From an uncultured Actinomycetes bacterium (GTDB taxonomy: Bacteria > Actinomycetota > Actinomycetes > Nanopelagicales > Nanopelagicaceae): a DNA stretch of 64,000 nt. Where the stretch lies: the NCBI GenBank assembly GCA_903836945.1, contig CAILSO010000008.1:1-64000 (forward strand). The letters are read 5' to 3'. Below, one piece after another: positions 8,342-18,275 of this stretch. The first letter of the stretch is position 1, and each line of letters starts with the position of its first letter. The notes beneath the pieces were generated by a model. The model was not told the DNA's origin. It did no database searches and was given only the letters and a program-made list of their open reading frames with translations. The translations under genes were made by a program, and so were the position numbers.

Positions 8342-9078
8342 GGCTTCTTCTTCGTTGTGCGCTTCTTAACCGGAGCGCTCTTCTTAGCTTCCTTCATGGC
8401 TTCGCGCTTTTCTTTAAGCAATAGCAGCTTGGCTTCTGACGCATACATCTCCACATATTCTTGACCGGAGAGCTCTTGAATTTTATTCATGATCTCATCT
8501 GTAATCTGTCGAAGAACTTTAAGATCTGAACTATCACCATCGAAATACATCGCTTCGCCAAATACCATCTCAACGCGGCGCACATTTGGAACTACCTGGC
8601 CTGTTGGTTGAATCTCAGCGGTATTAAACATCGCAACTGGAACAATTGCTGCGCCAGATTCAATCGCCATACGCGCAATTCCAGTCCGACCCTTATAGAG
8701 CCGACCATCTGGCGATCTGGTTCCTTCTGGATAAATACCGATACAGGCGCCATCGGCTAAAAGTTCTAAGCCAGTTAGTAGTGCGGCTTCACTTCTGCGT
8801 CCACCGGAGCGATCAACCGGAACTTGCCCAAGAGCTAAGAAGGTAATTTTCTTAATAAAACCTTTAATGCCAGGCGATGTGAAATATTCACTCTTTGCAA
8901 GGAAGGTTACTTTGCGAGGAACTACGAGCGGCATAAAAATTGAGTCACTAAAAGATAAATGGTTGGAGGCAATAATTACCGGCCCACTTTGTGGCACATT
9001 TCGAAGACCAGTTACCTTTGGCCGAAAGAGCAGCGTCAGAATTGGAATTAGAAAAGATTTAAGAGCTTGATAGACCAT
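8338..9078 (-). CDS. plsC: 1-acyl-sn-glycerol-3-phosphate acyltransferase with Lys-rich tail
   Basis: ASNHLSFSDS (HX4D-type), YPEGTRSPDGRLYKGRTG; C-terminal KKRTTKKKP. Confidence 0.9.
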   Translation of the reverse strand: MVYQALKSFLIPILTLLFRPKVTGLRNVPQSGPVIIASNHLSFSDSIFMPLVVPRKVTFLAKSEYFTSPGIKGFIKKITFLALGQVPVDRSGGRRSEAALLTGLELLADGACIGIYPEGTRSPDGRLYKGRTGIARMAIESGAAIVPVAMFNTAEIQPTGQVVPNVRRVEMVFGEAMYFDGDSSDLKVLRQITDEIMNKIQELSGQEYVEMYASEAKLLLLKEKREAMKEAKKSAPVKKRTTKKKP

Positions 9079-9189
9079 TACTGCTCATCCCTTCCCTAAA
9101 TCATTTGCCTCTTGGTGCGTACTGGCATAAATATTTATTCCGAGGAGCATAATTTAGGGGTTATCCGGCATCTGTGACACCATCTGAGC

Positions 9190-10317
9190 GTGAGCAAGAT
9201 CCCAAACTCCGAATCTATCTACCGTTCTGGTGGGCAAATCGGAGTTTTGCTCATCCATGGCTTCCTGGGAACGCCGGTTTCGATAAAACCGTGGGCCCAA
9301 TCCTTAATCGAAGAAGGCTACACAGTAAGCGCCCCACTTCTACCCGGTCATGGAACTTCGCCAAATGCTCTAAATAAGACAACTTGGGAAGATTGGTATT
9401 CGTGTGTTGAGCGCGAATTCTTAAAATTAAGGAACGAATGTGAGCGAGTATTTGTTGCGGGTTTCTCGATGGGCGGGGCGTTAGCGCTTCGACTCTCCCA
9501 GATACGCGGTTCGGAAATTGAAGGAACAATTTTATTGAATGCATCAATCTATGATGAACGAAAAATCTTTCACTTAGTTCCAGTGCTTTCCAAATTACTT
9601 CCAACACTTAAGGGTGGTCCGACCGATGTCGCGAAACCAAATCCACCAATACATACCTATGATCGGATTCCACTTCGCGCTCTGGATTCACTTCGTAAAC
9701 TTTGGAAGATTGTAGAAAGAGATTTGTATCTAGTTGATCTTCCTTTAATGGTTGCTTACTCAATAAATGATCACACGGTCCATCCGGTGTGTAGCGAGAC
9801 AATCATTGACAATGTCTTCTCGGTCGATATTCGAGAAGTTATCTTCGAAAAGTCATTTCACAACGTCTGCCTTGACTATGACTCCGAAGGTTTAAATGAA
9901 GAGACCATTGAATTTATTCGCGCTGTACTTTCCGGAGATCTAATGCGAGGAGAGTCTTATGCCGAAATGGATGAGCGGGAGTTGATTGATGCCGAATTTG
10001 AATCGATAGTTTCTGGCCTATCCCTCGACGAATCGGCCCCTACGACATATTTAGATGAATTAGATGCAAGAAAATATGACCCTGAAGGATTTACTCCTCC
10101 ATCTCCCCGGGCCCCAAGAATTGATCAGAAGTACCGCGCCGCACTCTTTGGAATTATTGGCGGCGCCGGATATTTACTAATAGAGATAACCACCGGTTTT
10201 GATTTTCTGGGACTAGGCCCATGGCCGGGCATCTTGGGCTTTATTGGTGGTGTTGCCACATTTATTTGGCGAACCGCAAAGCCAAATGAAGACTTTGATG
10301 AAGGTGTGGAACTTTAA
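9190..10317 (+). CDS. Alpha/beta hydrolase (esterase/monoacylglycerol lipase-like) fused to a C-terminal membrane domain
   Basis: LLIHGFLGTP, GFSMGGALAL (nucleophile elbow), FEKSFHNVCLD; C-terminal hydrophobic AALFGIIGGAGYLLIEITTG...GILGFIGGVATFIW. Confidence 0.87.
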   Translation: MSKIPNSESIYRSGGQIGVLLIHGFLGTPVSIKPWAQSLIEEGYTVSAPLLPGHGTSPNALNKTTWEDWYSCVEREFLKLRNECERVFVAGFSMGGALALRLSQIRGSEIEGTILLNASIYDERKIFHLVPVLSKLLPTLKGGPTDVAKPNPPIHTYDRIPLRALDSLRKLWKIVERDLYLVDLPLMVAYSINDHTVHPVCSETIIDNVFSVDIREVIFEKSFHNVCLDYDSEGLNEETIEFIRAVLSGDLMRGESYAEMDERELIDAEFESIVSGLSLDESAPTTYLDELDARKYDPEGFTPPSPRAPRIDQKYRAALFGIIGGAGYLLIEITTGFDFLGLGPWPGILGFIGGVATFIWRTAKPNEDFDEGVEL

Positions 10318-11274
10318 TTAGCGGCGGGCTAGGTCGGCAACACCTACCAGTCCTGCATCATTTCCTAATTTTGCAGCAACCACCTGTGGCAATTTCTGGT
10401 TCTTAGCGAAGCGAATATTTTCTTCCAACGACTTTCTAGTTGGCTCAAGTAATAAATCTCCCGCATCAACTACACCTCCGCCGATCACAATGATCTCCGG
10501 ATCAAGTGCTGCGGCAAGTGATGCCGCCCCAACCCCAAGCCAATAACCAGTTTGGGCAAGTAATTGTGCAGCTAACTCATCGCCCGCCTTTGCCGCAAAA
10601 GTTATGTGCTCGCCCTTTAAACCTTCGATAGTTCCATCACCGAAAGAGAGAATTTTCGAGCCGCTTGAAATATCTGATGAGAGCGCTTGCCTGGTGTGAC
10701 GCATCAGCGCCGTACCTGAAGCGTATTGCTCTAAGCATCCGTGAGAGCCACAACCGCATGCCAGCCCATTATCTACTGCGCGGATATGTCCAAACTCTGC
10801 GGCAACCCCATGCGCACCGCGATAGAGCGAACCATTTACGATAAGTCCGCCGCCAATGCCAGTGCCTACTGTGAGGATTACAGCATGATCAATTCCTTTT
10901 GCTGCGCCATGGATTGCTTCACCCCAGGCTGCTGAATTCGCATCGTTCTCCACAACACACTCCAACTTTGTTAAAGCAAAGAGTTCGTTGCGCAGATTAA
11001 TGCCATCCCAATCAGCAATATTTGGCGCGCCGATGAGGGTTTGGCGATCTGATGAGACAAGTGTTGCAGCCGAAATTCCAACGCTAGTAACTTCATATTT
11101 TCCAGCTAGCTCAAGAATGACCTCAGAAATAGTTGAAGTTAAAGCTTTACCGCCACTCTTGGGAGTATCGCGCCGGGTACTTTCTAAAATTTCGCCCGCT
11201 AAATTTACAACTCCACCGAGGACCTTAGTGCCGCCAATATCGACGCCAATACTTAGCAAAAAATTATCCTTCAA
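10318..11274 (-). CDS. ROK-family sugar kinase (glucokinase-like)
   Basis: GVDIGGTKVLGGVV, TVGTGIGGGLIVNG, EFGHIRAVDNGLACGCGSHGCLEQYASG. Confidence 0.93.
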   Translation of the reverse strand: MKDNFLLSIGVDIGGTKVLGGVVNLAGEILESTRRDTPKSGGKALTSTISEVILELAGKYEVTSVGISAATLVSSDRQTLIGAPNIADWDGINLRNELFALTKLECVVENDANSAAWGEAIHGAAKGIDHAVILTVGTGIGGGLIVNGSLYRGAHGVAAEFGHIRAVDNGLACGCGSHGCLEQYASGTALMRHTRQALSSDISSGSKILSFGDGTIEGLKGEHITFAAKAGDELAAQLLAQTGYWLGVGAASLAAALDPEIIVIGGGVVDAGDLLLEPTRKSLEENIRFAKNQKLPQVVAAKLGNDAGLVGVADLARR

Positions 11275-11707
11275 TCTTCTTCTTCAATTGGTTCAAGGCT
11301 AAATCAATGGTGGCCCGCTCTTGTTTATTACGCATCATGGCCGGCACCGGCATCGAAAGTCCCACTGTCAATTCGTAGGTAACAGTTGTGGTCTCATCGC
11401 CATTATCTTTAATATCAAATGCCCCGCTCATCTCGGTTAGCAAATCTGCATCATCCAAAGAGAACTCGATACGTGCTGGAGCTTTACTCCAGTCATAATC
11501 TAAGGTGACGTTATCTCGGACAACCCCGGCTTCGATGGAGATCGCTACCTTGGTCGGGCGATCAGAACCATCCTTCGCCAAAATACTTACGCTCTTAGTT
11601 GAAGTCGACCAGGAAGGATAACTGGCCAAGTCGAATAGGAGTTCGGTTACTTGGGAGGCAGGTGCTTCAATCAAAATAGAATTCTTAGAAATCTCGCTCA
11701 TGGTCAA
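11264..11707 (-). CDS. SRPBCC-family protein (polyketide cyclase/START-like)
   Basis: IEAPASQVTELLFDLASYPSWSTSTKSVSIL; position matches the conserved actinobacterial block. Confidence 0.85.
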   Translation of the reverse strand: MTMSEISKNSILIEAPASQVTELLFDLASYPSWSTSTKSVSILAKDGSDRPTKVAISIEAGVVRDNVTLDYDWSKAPARIEFSLDDADLLTEMSGAFDIKDNGDETTTVTYELTVGLSMPVPAMMRNKQERATIDLALNQLKKKIEG

Positions 11708-11783
11708 AGATTACCCATAAAGAGCGCACACATATTCTAGAAAAATCTAGAAAAAGAGAGGAATTCGGCGCTAGCGTTGGCCC

Positions 11784-13568
11784 ATGGATCTCTTCACAGT
11801 GCCAGCTCTGGTCCCACCAGCAACATCTGGAAATTTAAGTGACTTACTTTCAAAGCGAAGTGAGACCGAGCCTGATCGCATAATCCTCTCGCGTCCGCTG
11901 GGCGATGGTTGGCAGAGCGTTACTGCACGCGAATTTGAGAAGGAAGTAATAGCTGCTGCAAAAGGTTTAATCGCTGGTGGTATTGCGCAAGGTGATCGCG
12001 TGGCGCTTATGGCTAAGACCAGGTATGAGTGGACCGTTCTTGATTTCGCAATTTGGTATGCCGGCGCGGTTACGGTTCCGATCTATGAAACCTCAAGTAC
12101 CGAACAAGTCGAATGGATTCTCTCAGATTCAGGTGCGGTTGCCATCATCGTTGAAACCCCACAACTTCGCGAAATTGTTACACCAGCGCTAACCGCAAAA
12201 GTTAAATCAGTCTGGACAATCACTGATGGCGCCATCTCCCAGTTAGAAAATTCTGGAGTCGCTATCACCGCCGAAGAAATCACTAATCGCAGAAAAGCTC
12301 TGGCCCCTGATTCACTTGCAACGCTAATTTATACGTCTGGAACAACCGGAAAGCCAAAGGGTGTTTCGCTAACTCACGGCAACTTCCTATCGGAGTGTGG
12401 AAATGTCGTGCAAGGCGCATCGGATCTATTCTTAAAGCCAGGCGGCTCAACTTTATTGTTCTTGCCGATTGCACATGTCTTTGGTCGGATGGTTCAAGTA
12501 GGCGCCATCACTGCCGGACTTCATATGGCTCATTGCGGCGATATCACCCGACTCCCAGTTGACTTAGCATCCTTCAAACCAACCTTCGTTTTAGCAGTCC
12601 CACGAATCTTTGAAAAGGTATACAACGGCGCAGAAGCAAAGGCCGATGCAGCAGGCAAGGGAAAGATCTTTAGAAAGGCCGCTGATATTGCGATTGCATA
12701 TAGCGAAGGCTTAGATGCAAATAAAATTTCATTTAGCCTTCGAATTAAACATTTAATCTTTGACAAGCTGGTCTACTCAAAGATTCGAACCGCCCTAGGT
12801 GGGCGAGTTGAAGCAGCAATCTCTGGTGGCGCGCCACTTGGCAGCCGGCTTGGTCATTTCTATCGTGGCGCCGGTATAAATATCTTTGAAGGTTATGGCC
12901 TAACCGAGACCACAGCTGGTGCGACTTTAAACTTAACTACAGCCCAAAAGATTGGTTCGGTTGGCAAGCCGCTTCCTGGAACAACGATCAAGATTGCACC
13001 AGATGGCGAAGTCCTAATTAAGGGCGCAATCATCATGAGTGGTTATTGGCAAAATGATGCTGCAAATATAGAGGCCCTTGAATCAGATGGCTACTTCCAC
13101 AGTGGCGACCTTGGCTCGCTAGATGATCAAGGTTTCCTATCTATCACTGGACGTAAGAAAGAATTAATCGTAACTTCGGGCGGTAAAAACGTTGCGCCGG
13201 CCGTTCTGGAGGATCGAGTAAGGGCGCATCCATTGGTTAGCCAATGCATGGTGGTCGGAGATAACAAGCCATTTATTGCAGCTCTCGTAACAATAGATCC
13301 AGATGCAATTAAGAGTTGGATCGCGAGCAATAAGAAGGATGGGGCAACGATCCCAGCTTTGGTAAATGATCCAGATTTAATTGCCGTTGTACAGACTGCA
13401 ATTGATGAAGCAAATAAAGCGGTTAGCCGAGCTGAATCAATTAGAAAATTTGTAATACTTCCTAGTGATTTCACGGTAGCTGGTGGCCAACTAACCGCAA
13501 AGATGTCCGTTAAACGACATGTGGTTAGCACGGAATTTGCATCGGAGATTGCCGCCCTATACGCGTGA
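11784..13568 (+). CDS. Long-chain acyl-CoA synthetase (FadD15-like)
   Basis: IYTSGTTGKPKGVSLTHGN, GYGLTETTAG, GRKKELIVTSGGKNVAP. Confidence 0.93.
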   Translation: MDLFTVPALVPPATSGNLSDLLSKRSETEPDRIILSRPLGDGWQSVTAREFEKEVIAAAKGLIAGGIAQGDRVALMAKTRYEWTVLDFAIWYAGAVTVPIYETSSTEQVEWILSDSGAVAIIVETPQLREIVTPALTAKVKSVWTITDGAISQLENSGVAITAEEITNRRKALAPDSLATLIYTSGTTGKPKGVSLTHGNFLSECGNVVQGASDLFLKPGGSTLLFLPIAHVFGRMVQVGAITAGLHMAHCGDITRLPVDLASFKPTFVLAVPRIFEKVYNGAEAKADAAGKGKIFRKAADIAIAYSEGLDANKISFSLRIKHLIFDKLVYSKIRTALGGRVEAAISGGAPLGSRLGHFYRGAGINIFEGYGLTETTAGATLNLTTAQKIGSVGKPLPGTTIKIAPDGEVLIKGAIIMSGYWQNDAANIEALESDGYFHSGDLGSLDDQGFLSITGRKKELIVTSGGKNVAPAVLEDRVRAHPLVSQCMVVGDNKPFIAALVTIDPDAIKSWIASNKKDGATIPALVNDPDLIAVVQTAIDEANKAVSRAESIRKFVILPSDFTVAGGQLTAKMSVKRHVVSTEFASEIAALYA

Positions 13569-14125
13569 ATTTAATAAAGCAGTTGCACGATGAATTGGCT
13601 GATCACTTAAGGGTGGTCTCCAATCAAATTGATTCAGCAATCGGCGATGACTCTTTAGATCAAAAAACCAGAAGCGAACTTCGATCAATAGTCGCAAATT
13701 TTGATGAACTCCTAGAGCAATTACGCGCTGATTTACTTCCCTCTACCGGCAAGAGCCCGCAAGTCTTTTCAATAGCAATCCGAAAATTAATCGCAGATAT
13801 TTTAGATAAAGCGAAGGTGATTCAGGGCAATGCGCTGAGTTCGGAACTTGCCAATCAGGTCACCGAACTTCTTTCATTTCCAAGGGAGCTACTAACTTCA
13901 CCTAAAATCAAATTTGAACCAGAGAGCTCACTAAGCGCCCGCGAGCGAGAAGTCCTGAAACTACTTCCGCAAGGTTTAACCTCAAAAGAGATGGCCTTAA
14001 GCCTCTTCTTAACTGAGGCAACGATAAAAACACATTTGGCTAGCATCTACCGAAAACTTCAAGTAGGAAATCGAGTTCAGGCAATCGCCGTCGCGCTGGA
14101 AAGCGGTTTAATTAAGAGTAAGTAA
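13565..14125 (+). CDS. LuxR-type HTH transcriptional regulator without recognisable receiver domain
   Basis: LSAREREVLKLLPQGLTSKEMALSLFLTEATIKTHLASIYRKLQVGNRVQAI. Confidence 0.85.
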   Translation: MNLIKQLHDELADHLRVVSNQIDSAIGDDSLDQKTRSELRSIVANFDELLEQLRADLLPSTGKSPQVFSIAIRKLIADILDKAKVIQGNALSSELANQVTELLSFPRELLTSPKIKFEPESSLSAREREVLKLLPQGLTSKEMALSLFLTEATIKTHLASIYRKLQVGNRVQAIAVALESGLIKSK

Positions 14126-15265
14126 CTCGGAAAATTTCTTGCCCCATATTTTCCAAGCCCAATTTTCAACTACCCAATTGCGACCAGTAGCGCCCAACTC
14201 TTTTAGCTTCGGTAAATCAGAGAGCGCAGCGTTTACAACATCGCTGATATCTCTTGGGCTCTTTCCATCTACTAAATATCCGGTCTTCCCAACTAGTACC
14301 GCATCAGGTGCGCCGCCAGATTTTCCGGCGATAACTGGAAGGCCACAAGCGCTTGCTTCGAGATAAACAATTCCAAGTCCTTCAACTTCTAAACCAAAGA
14401 GCCTTGATCTAGAGGGCATAATAAATAAATCTGCCATCAATAAATGCTTAGGAAGTTCGGGGTAGGTAAGCCGGCCAAGGAACAATACATTTGAACCAAT
14501 TCCCAATTTGGCAACCATCGATTCGAGTTTTGCGGCTCGCGGACCTTCACCGATTAAAACCAATACTGCCTTCGGATATTTCTTCAAGATTTCCGGCACT
14601 GCTTGAATTAATTTATCGCCACCTTTTCTATGAACCAAGCGACCAACACACATGATTACCAAGTTATTGGTCAAGTTATATTTCGCTAGAAGATCTGTGG
14701 GTTTTGGACCTGGCTTAAAATGTTCAATATCAATACCAGGTGCGATGTGAACTAATTTTGGTGAATTGCCAAGAGCTGGGGCTATTGCTTGTTTGGTGTA
14801 CTCCCCCAAATAAGTTATTACATCGACGCTATTTCCAATACGACGCATCGCCCATTTGAATATCGCTACCTTGGACCACCAGACCTCATGGCCGTGAGTA
14901 AGTGCAATAATCTTTTTGGCGCCAGCCTTTTTTAATGAGGGTGACATCCACGCCAATGGCGCAGCTGCTCCAAACCAAACTACCTCGCACTTAAATTTTT
15001 GTAGCACCTGTTTCACTTCACGAGTTACACGTGGTGTGGGCAATAAGACTTTGCTCTTATCGCGTAAAACAAGTACGCCATATTTTTTTGCGAGTTCTTT
15101 ATCAAACTGATCAGCGCCCGCTTGGCTTGAGGTGTAAATAACGATCTCCTCGCCATTTAATTGCTCGATTAGCCCAAGAATAAAAGTTTCAATACCGCCA
15201 GCGCGAGGTCCTAAATCATTTGTTACTAGCAGGATCCGCCGCGTGTTAGATGCGCTTTGCACCAT
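14108..15265 (-). CDS. GT4 glycosyltransferase (PimB-like mannosyltransferase)
   Basis: RRILLVTNDLGPRAGGIETFI, GRLVHRKGGDKLIQAVP, EGLGIVYLEASACGLPVIAGKSGGAPDAV; start likely internal ATG at 15265 (ORF extends to 15295). Confidence 0.88.
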   Translation of the reverse strand: MVQSASNTRRILLVTNDLGPRAGGIETFILGLIEQLNGEEIVIYTSSQAGADQFDKELAKKYGVLVLRDKSKVLLPTPRVTREVKQVLQKFKCEVVWFGAAAPLAWMSPSLKKAGAKKIIALTHGHEVWWSKVAIFKWAMRRIGNSVDVITYLGEYTKQAIAPALGNSPKLVHIAPGIDIEHFKPGPKPTDLLAKYNLTNNLVIMCVGRLVHRKGGDKLIQAVPEILKKYPKAVLVLIGEGPRAAKLESMVAKLGIGSNVLFLGRLTYPELPKHLLMADLFIMPSRSRLFGLEVEGLGIVYLEASACGLPVIAGKSGGAPDAVLVGKTGYLVDGKSPRDISDVVNAALSDLPKLKELGATGRNWVVENWAWKIWGKKFSELLTLN

Positions 15266-16268
15266 AGAAAATTTCAGAGCCGAAGGTTTGTCCAAAACTT
15301 TCTACCTTTACGCGCGCGCCAGGGTGTGGTGCATTAACCATGCGACCATCCCCCAGATAGATACCAACGTGCGAGATGTAATGGTGACGACCGAAGAAGA
15401 CTAAATCTCCCGGTTGTAATTTATTAAAGGGAACAGATTTACCAAAGCCGGCTTGAGCTGCGGCAGAATGTGGGAGCGAGACACCGGCTCGACCAAAACC
15501 AACCATCGTTAAACCACTGCAATCCCAGTAAGTCATTCCGGCTGCGCCGAATGAATAACGCTTACCAATTTGAGAGATCGCAAATCTAAGAGCGATCGCG
15601 CCGCGTCCCGATCCGAGGTTTGCCTTAGCGGCTTCGGCGATAGAAGCTGCTTGATCAGCATTCTCCTGCGAATCAACTAGCGCTGCCAATCTGGCACGTT
15701 CGGCCTTGCTAAGTGAATCCAAAAGCTTTTGAGCTTCAGCTAACTTGTCATTAGCCGCCTTCTCTTGCGCCACATATCTAGCTTGCGCAGCCTTTGCCAA
15801 TGTAACTTGATCGGTAACTGTTAGCGAGGTCGCGGTTAAGCGTTGCTTTGCAACACTATATTGACGCAATTGCTCGGATTGGTGCTTAGTAACCGATTGC
15901 AATGAACCTGCAGCATTTAAAAATAACTTTGGGTCGGATGAGAATAAGAGCTGCATGCTCTGGCTAAGTCCGCCACTCTTGTATTGCTCTCTGGCAATCG
16001 CACCTAGCGTTTTTTGAAATTGGGAAACCGTCTTAGCTTCTGCATCAGCTTGCTTTTGAACTGAGGTCAGTGTGCGATTTAAATTATTTAATTGAACCTG
16101 TGCATGTTGCGCTGCTTCACCGGCCGCAGCAGCATCCTCTTGAAGCGCCCGAACCTTTGCTTGCACATCTTGAATGGATGGCGCGGCATAAGCCGAATTT
16201 GGGAGCAGAGTAGCCAGCAGAGCCAGCGCCGCGATTGATCGCAATACTCGGCCAAGATTCATCTGCAA
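15246..16268 (-). CDS. Secreted NlpC/P60 (C40) peptidoglycan hydrolase, RipA-like
   Basis: Signal peptide, coiled-coil N-terminus, YWDCSGLTMVGF (Cys), LQPGDLVFFGRHHYISHVGIYLGDG. Confidence 0.92.
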   Translation of the reverse strand: MQMNLGRVLRSIAALALLATLLPNSAYAAPSIQDVQAKVRALQEDAAAAGEAAQHAQVQLNNLNRTLTSVQKQADAEAKTVSQFQKTLGAIAREQYKSGGLSQSMQLLFSSDPKLFLNAAGSLQSVTKHQSEQLRQYSVAKQRLTATSLTVTDQVTLAKAAQARYVAQEKAANDKLAEAQKLLDSLSKAERARLAALVDSQENADQAASIAEAAKANLGSGRGAIALRFAISQIGKRYSFGAAGMTYWDCSGLTMVGFGRAGVSLPHSAAAQAGFGKSVPFNKLQPGDLVFFGRHHYISHVGIYLGDGRMVNAPHPGARVKVESFGQTFGSEIFYGAKRI

Positions 16269-16318
16269 AGGGTAACAAAGAGGCTCTTAATAGGAGTAAT
16301 TCACAATACCTTTACGCT

Positions 16319-16822
16319 GTGAGAGTAAGCGCAAACTTGGTCATTGGATCTGATGGAAGCACCACAATTGCCGGTCATTCGGCGGGACTGAGTTCGCAAA
16401 TAGATCGCAAGAGATTTCATCAATTGCGGGAAAATTCTCAGGTAATTCTGATCGGAGGAAATACCGCTAGAAATGAGCCTTATTCAAAAACTCCAAAGCA
16501 ATTAATCGTGGTTACTAAATTACCAGAAATTGAAAATCTTGCGCCAAATACAATTTTTTTAAATCTAGACCCGGTTGAGGCACTCACTAAAGTTAAAGAA
16601 GATTTCTCTGGACAAATACTTATAGAAGGCGGGCCAAGTTTTCTAAAACCACTTCTCTCCAACCAATTGATAGAAAATTTCTACGTGACGGTTTCAAAGG
16701 TAAGTGGTGGTGAAGGTCAGATTGATTTGCAGGAACTAACTCAGAATTATGAATTAGTCCAAAGTCTTGATAATGATGAAGACCCTGCGGAAAAATTCTT
16801 ACTCTTTAAGCCAAAGAAATAA
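16319..16822 (+). CDS. RibD C-terminal/dihydrofolate reductase-like protein
   Basis: ANLVIGSDGSTTIAGHSAGLSSQIDRKRFHQLRENSQVILIGGNTAR, ILIEGGPSFLKPLL; GTG start in frame with ORF 16235. Confidence 0.8.
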   Translation: MRVSANLVIGSDGSTTIAGHSAGLSSQIDRKRFHQLRENSQVILIGGNTARNEPYSKTPKQLIVVTKLPEIENLAPNTIFLNLDPVEALTKVKEDFSGQILIEGGPSFLKPLLSNQLIENFYVTVSKVSGGEGQIDLQELTQNYELVQSLDNDEDPAEKFLLFKPKK

Positions 16823-17645
16823 CAGCAACACCACTTACTGCAAGCAAAATCCCAAGATATTGAATTTTGTGCAGCCGCTCGTGTAAAAATCGAAAAGCTA
16901 AGAGCGCGGTAACTATTGGGAATAATGAACCAAGAACCATCGCAATCGATACCAACCCCTTGGTTGTGGCGATGCCTAATAGGTAATTTGCCAGAAAATC
17001 ACTCACCCCGATTGCACTAAGTGCTACAAGATCTACTTTCCCAAAGCCACCAAAAGTTCTATATCTAGCTGCAAGAATTAGTGAGATAAAGACCGTGATG
17101 ATTCTCATCGAGGTCATAGTAAATAGCGCACTGGTCTTTGATCCTTGAGCCATAAAGGTAAGTGCAGTTCCAAAACCAATGGCAGCGCCCAAGCCAAAGA
17201 AAAGTGGCTTAACTGGGAGACCTTTAACGATATCCGGACCAGATGCGCAAAAGGCGCCCACAAGAGCAATCGCCATTCCAATTAAGGCAAATGACTTTGG
17301 TCGTTCACCATTTATAAATGCATAAGCAAGTGGAATTACAACGCTGAGAGAACTTATTGGAGAGACAACACCCATGCGCCCGGTCGCTAACCCGGAATAA
17401 AAAGAGATCAAGCCTAAAAATCCAGCGATACCGGCGCCGAGTGCTGGGAGAAAATAGCCATTCCACGAAAAATTAGGAGCAATAAATTTTCCACCGAGCA
17501 AAATCAAAGATAAACCAACTAACAATCCGATAGTTTGCGAAGCACCAGTTACTGCCAAGGCTTTAAATCTCTTAGATAAATTTCCACCTAGAAAATCGGC
17601 GGTCCCCCAAAGCAAACTTGAAAAGAGGGCTAATAGTGAGGCCAT
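16806..17645 (-). CDS. EamA/DMT-family transporter
   Basis: Multi-TM; LLWGTADFLGGN, C-terminal RFLHERLHKIQYLGILLAVSGVAVI. Confidence 0.88.
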   Translation of the reverse strand: MASLLALFSSLLWGTADFLGGNLSKRFKALAVTGASQTIGLLVGLSLILLGGKFIAPNFSWNGYFLPALGAGIAGFLGLISFYSGLATGRMGVVSPISSLSVVIPLAYAFINGERPKSFALIGMAIALVGAFCASGPDIVKGLPVKPLFFGLGAAIGFGTALTFMAQGSKTSALFTMTSMRIITVFISLILAARYRTFGGFGKVDLVALSAIGVSDFLANYLLGIATTKGLVSIAMVLGSLFPIVTALLAFRFLHERLHKIQYLGILLAVSGVAVISLA

Positions 17646-17716
17646 GTGATTACCTTAGGCCAAACCCCTGCTCGCGCCTTCGCAAATAAGGCAACCTTGC
17701 GCCTTACCATTTAGCA

Positions 17717-18259
17717 GTGCGCGCAATTGATTTCTCCGAAACGATAGCCGCTATTCGCGCGATCAAGCCTCGGACTGAGATTCTCTTGGAAGAGGTTCCA
17801 GCCCCACAAAAGCTTGCACCATTCGCCTTTGCGATGACCGCCGATGTTTTAGAAGATGCGGCAACCGGTCGTTTTGTTTTATTGCATGACCCTGATGGCC
17901 AAGATGGTTGGGGCGGAAATTATCGTTGTGTCACCTTTGTCCGGGCGGCTATCGATACTGAGATGGCGGCAGATCCGCTGCTCTGCGATGTTGGCTGGAC
18001 TTGGTTGATGGAATCATTAAATAGAAATGGCTGCGATTTCACGGCGCCAAGTGGGACGGTAACTAGAGTTGCAAGTGCCTCATATGGAACTTTAGAAAAT
18101 CGCGATGAAGATAGCGAACTTGAAGTGCGGGCATCTTGGACTCCAACAACTGCAACGGGTATTGCAAACCATGTGCGCGCTTGGCTGGAGTTATTGGAAA
18201 TCTCAGCTGGATTAGCGCCGATTCCGCAGGGCGTGACGCAATTAAGTCACAGCAAATAA
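17717..18259 (+). CDS. DUF3000-family protein
   Basis: APFAFAMTADV, GRFVLLHDPDGQDGWGGNYRCVTFVRA; adjacent to ribonuclease D as in many actinobacteria. Confidence 0.85.
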   Translation: MRAIDFSETIAAIRAIKPRTEILLEEVPAPQKLAPFAFAMTADVLEDAATGRFVLLHDPDGQDGWGGNYRCVTFVRAAIDTEMAADPLLCDVGWTWLMESLNRNGCDFTAPSGTVTRVASASYGTLENRDEDSELEVRASWTPTTATGIANHVRAWLELLEISAGLAPIPQGVTQLSHSK

Positions 18260-18275
18260 ATTCTAGGAATTAAAT

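Noticed and set aside
12778-12800. tRNA-like T-loop string (agattcgaaccgccc)
   Set aside because: Lies inside the fadD15-like coding sequence with no cloverleaf around it.
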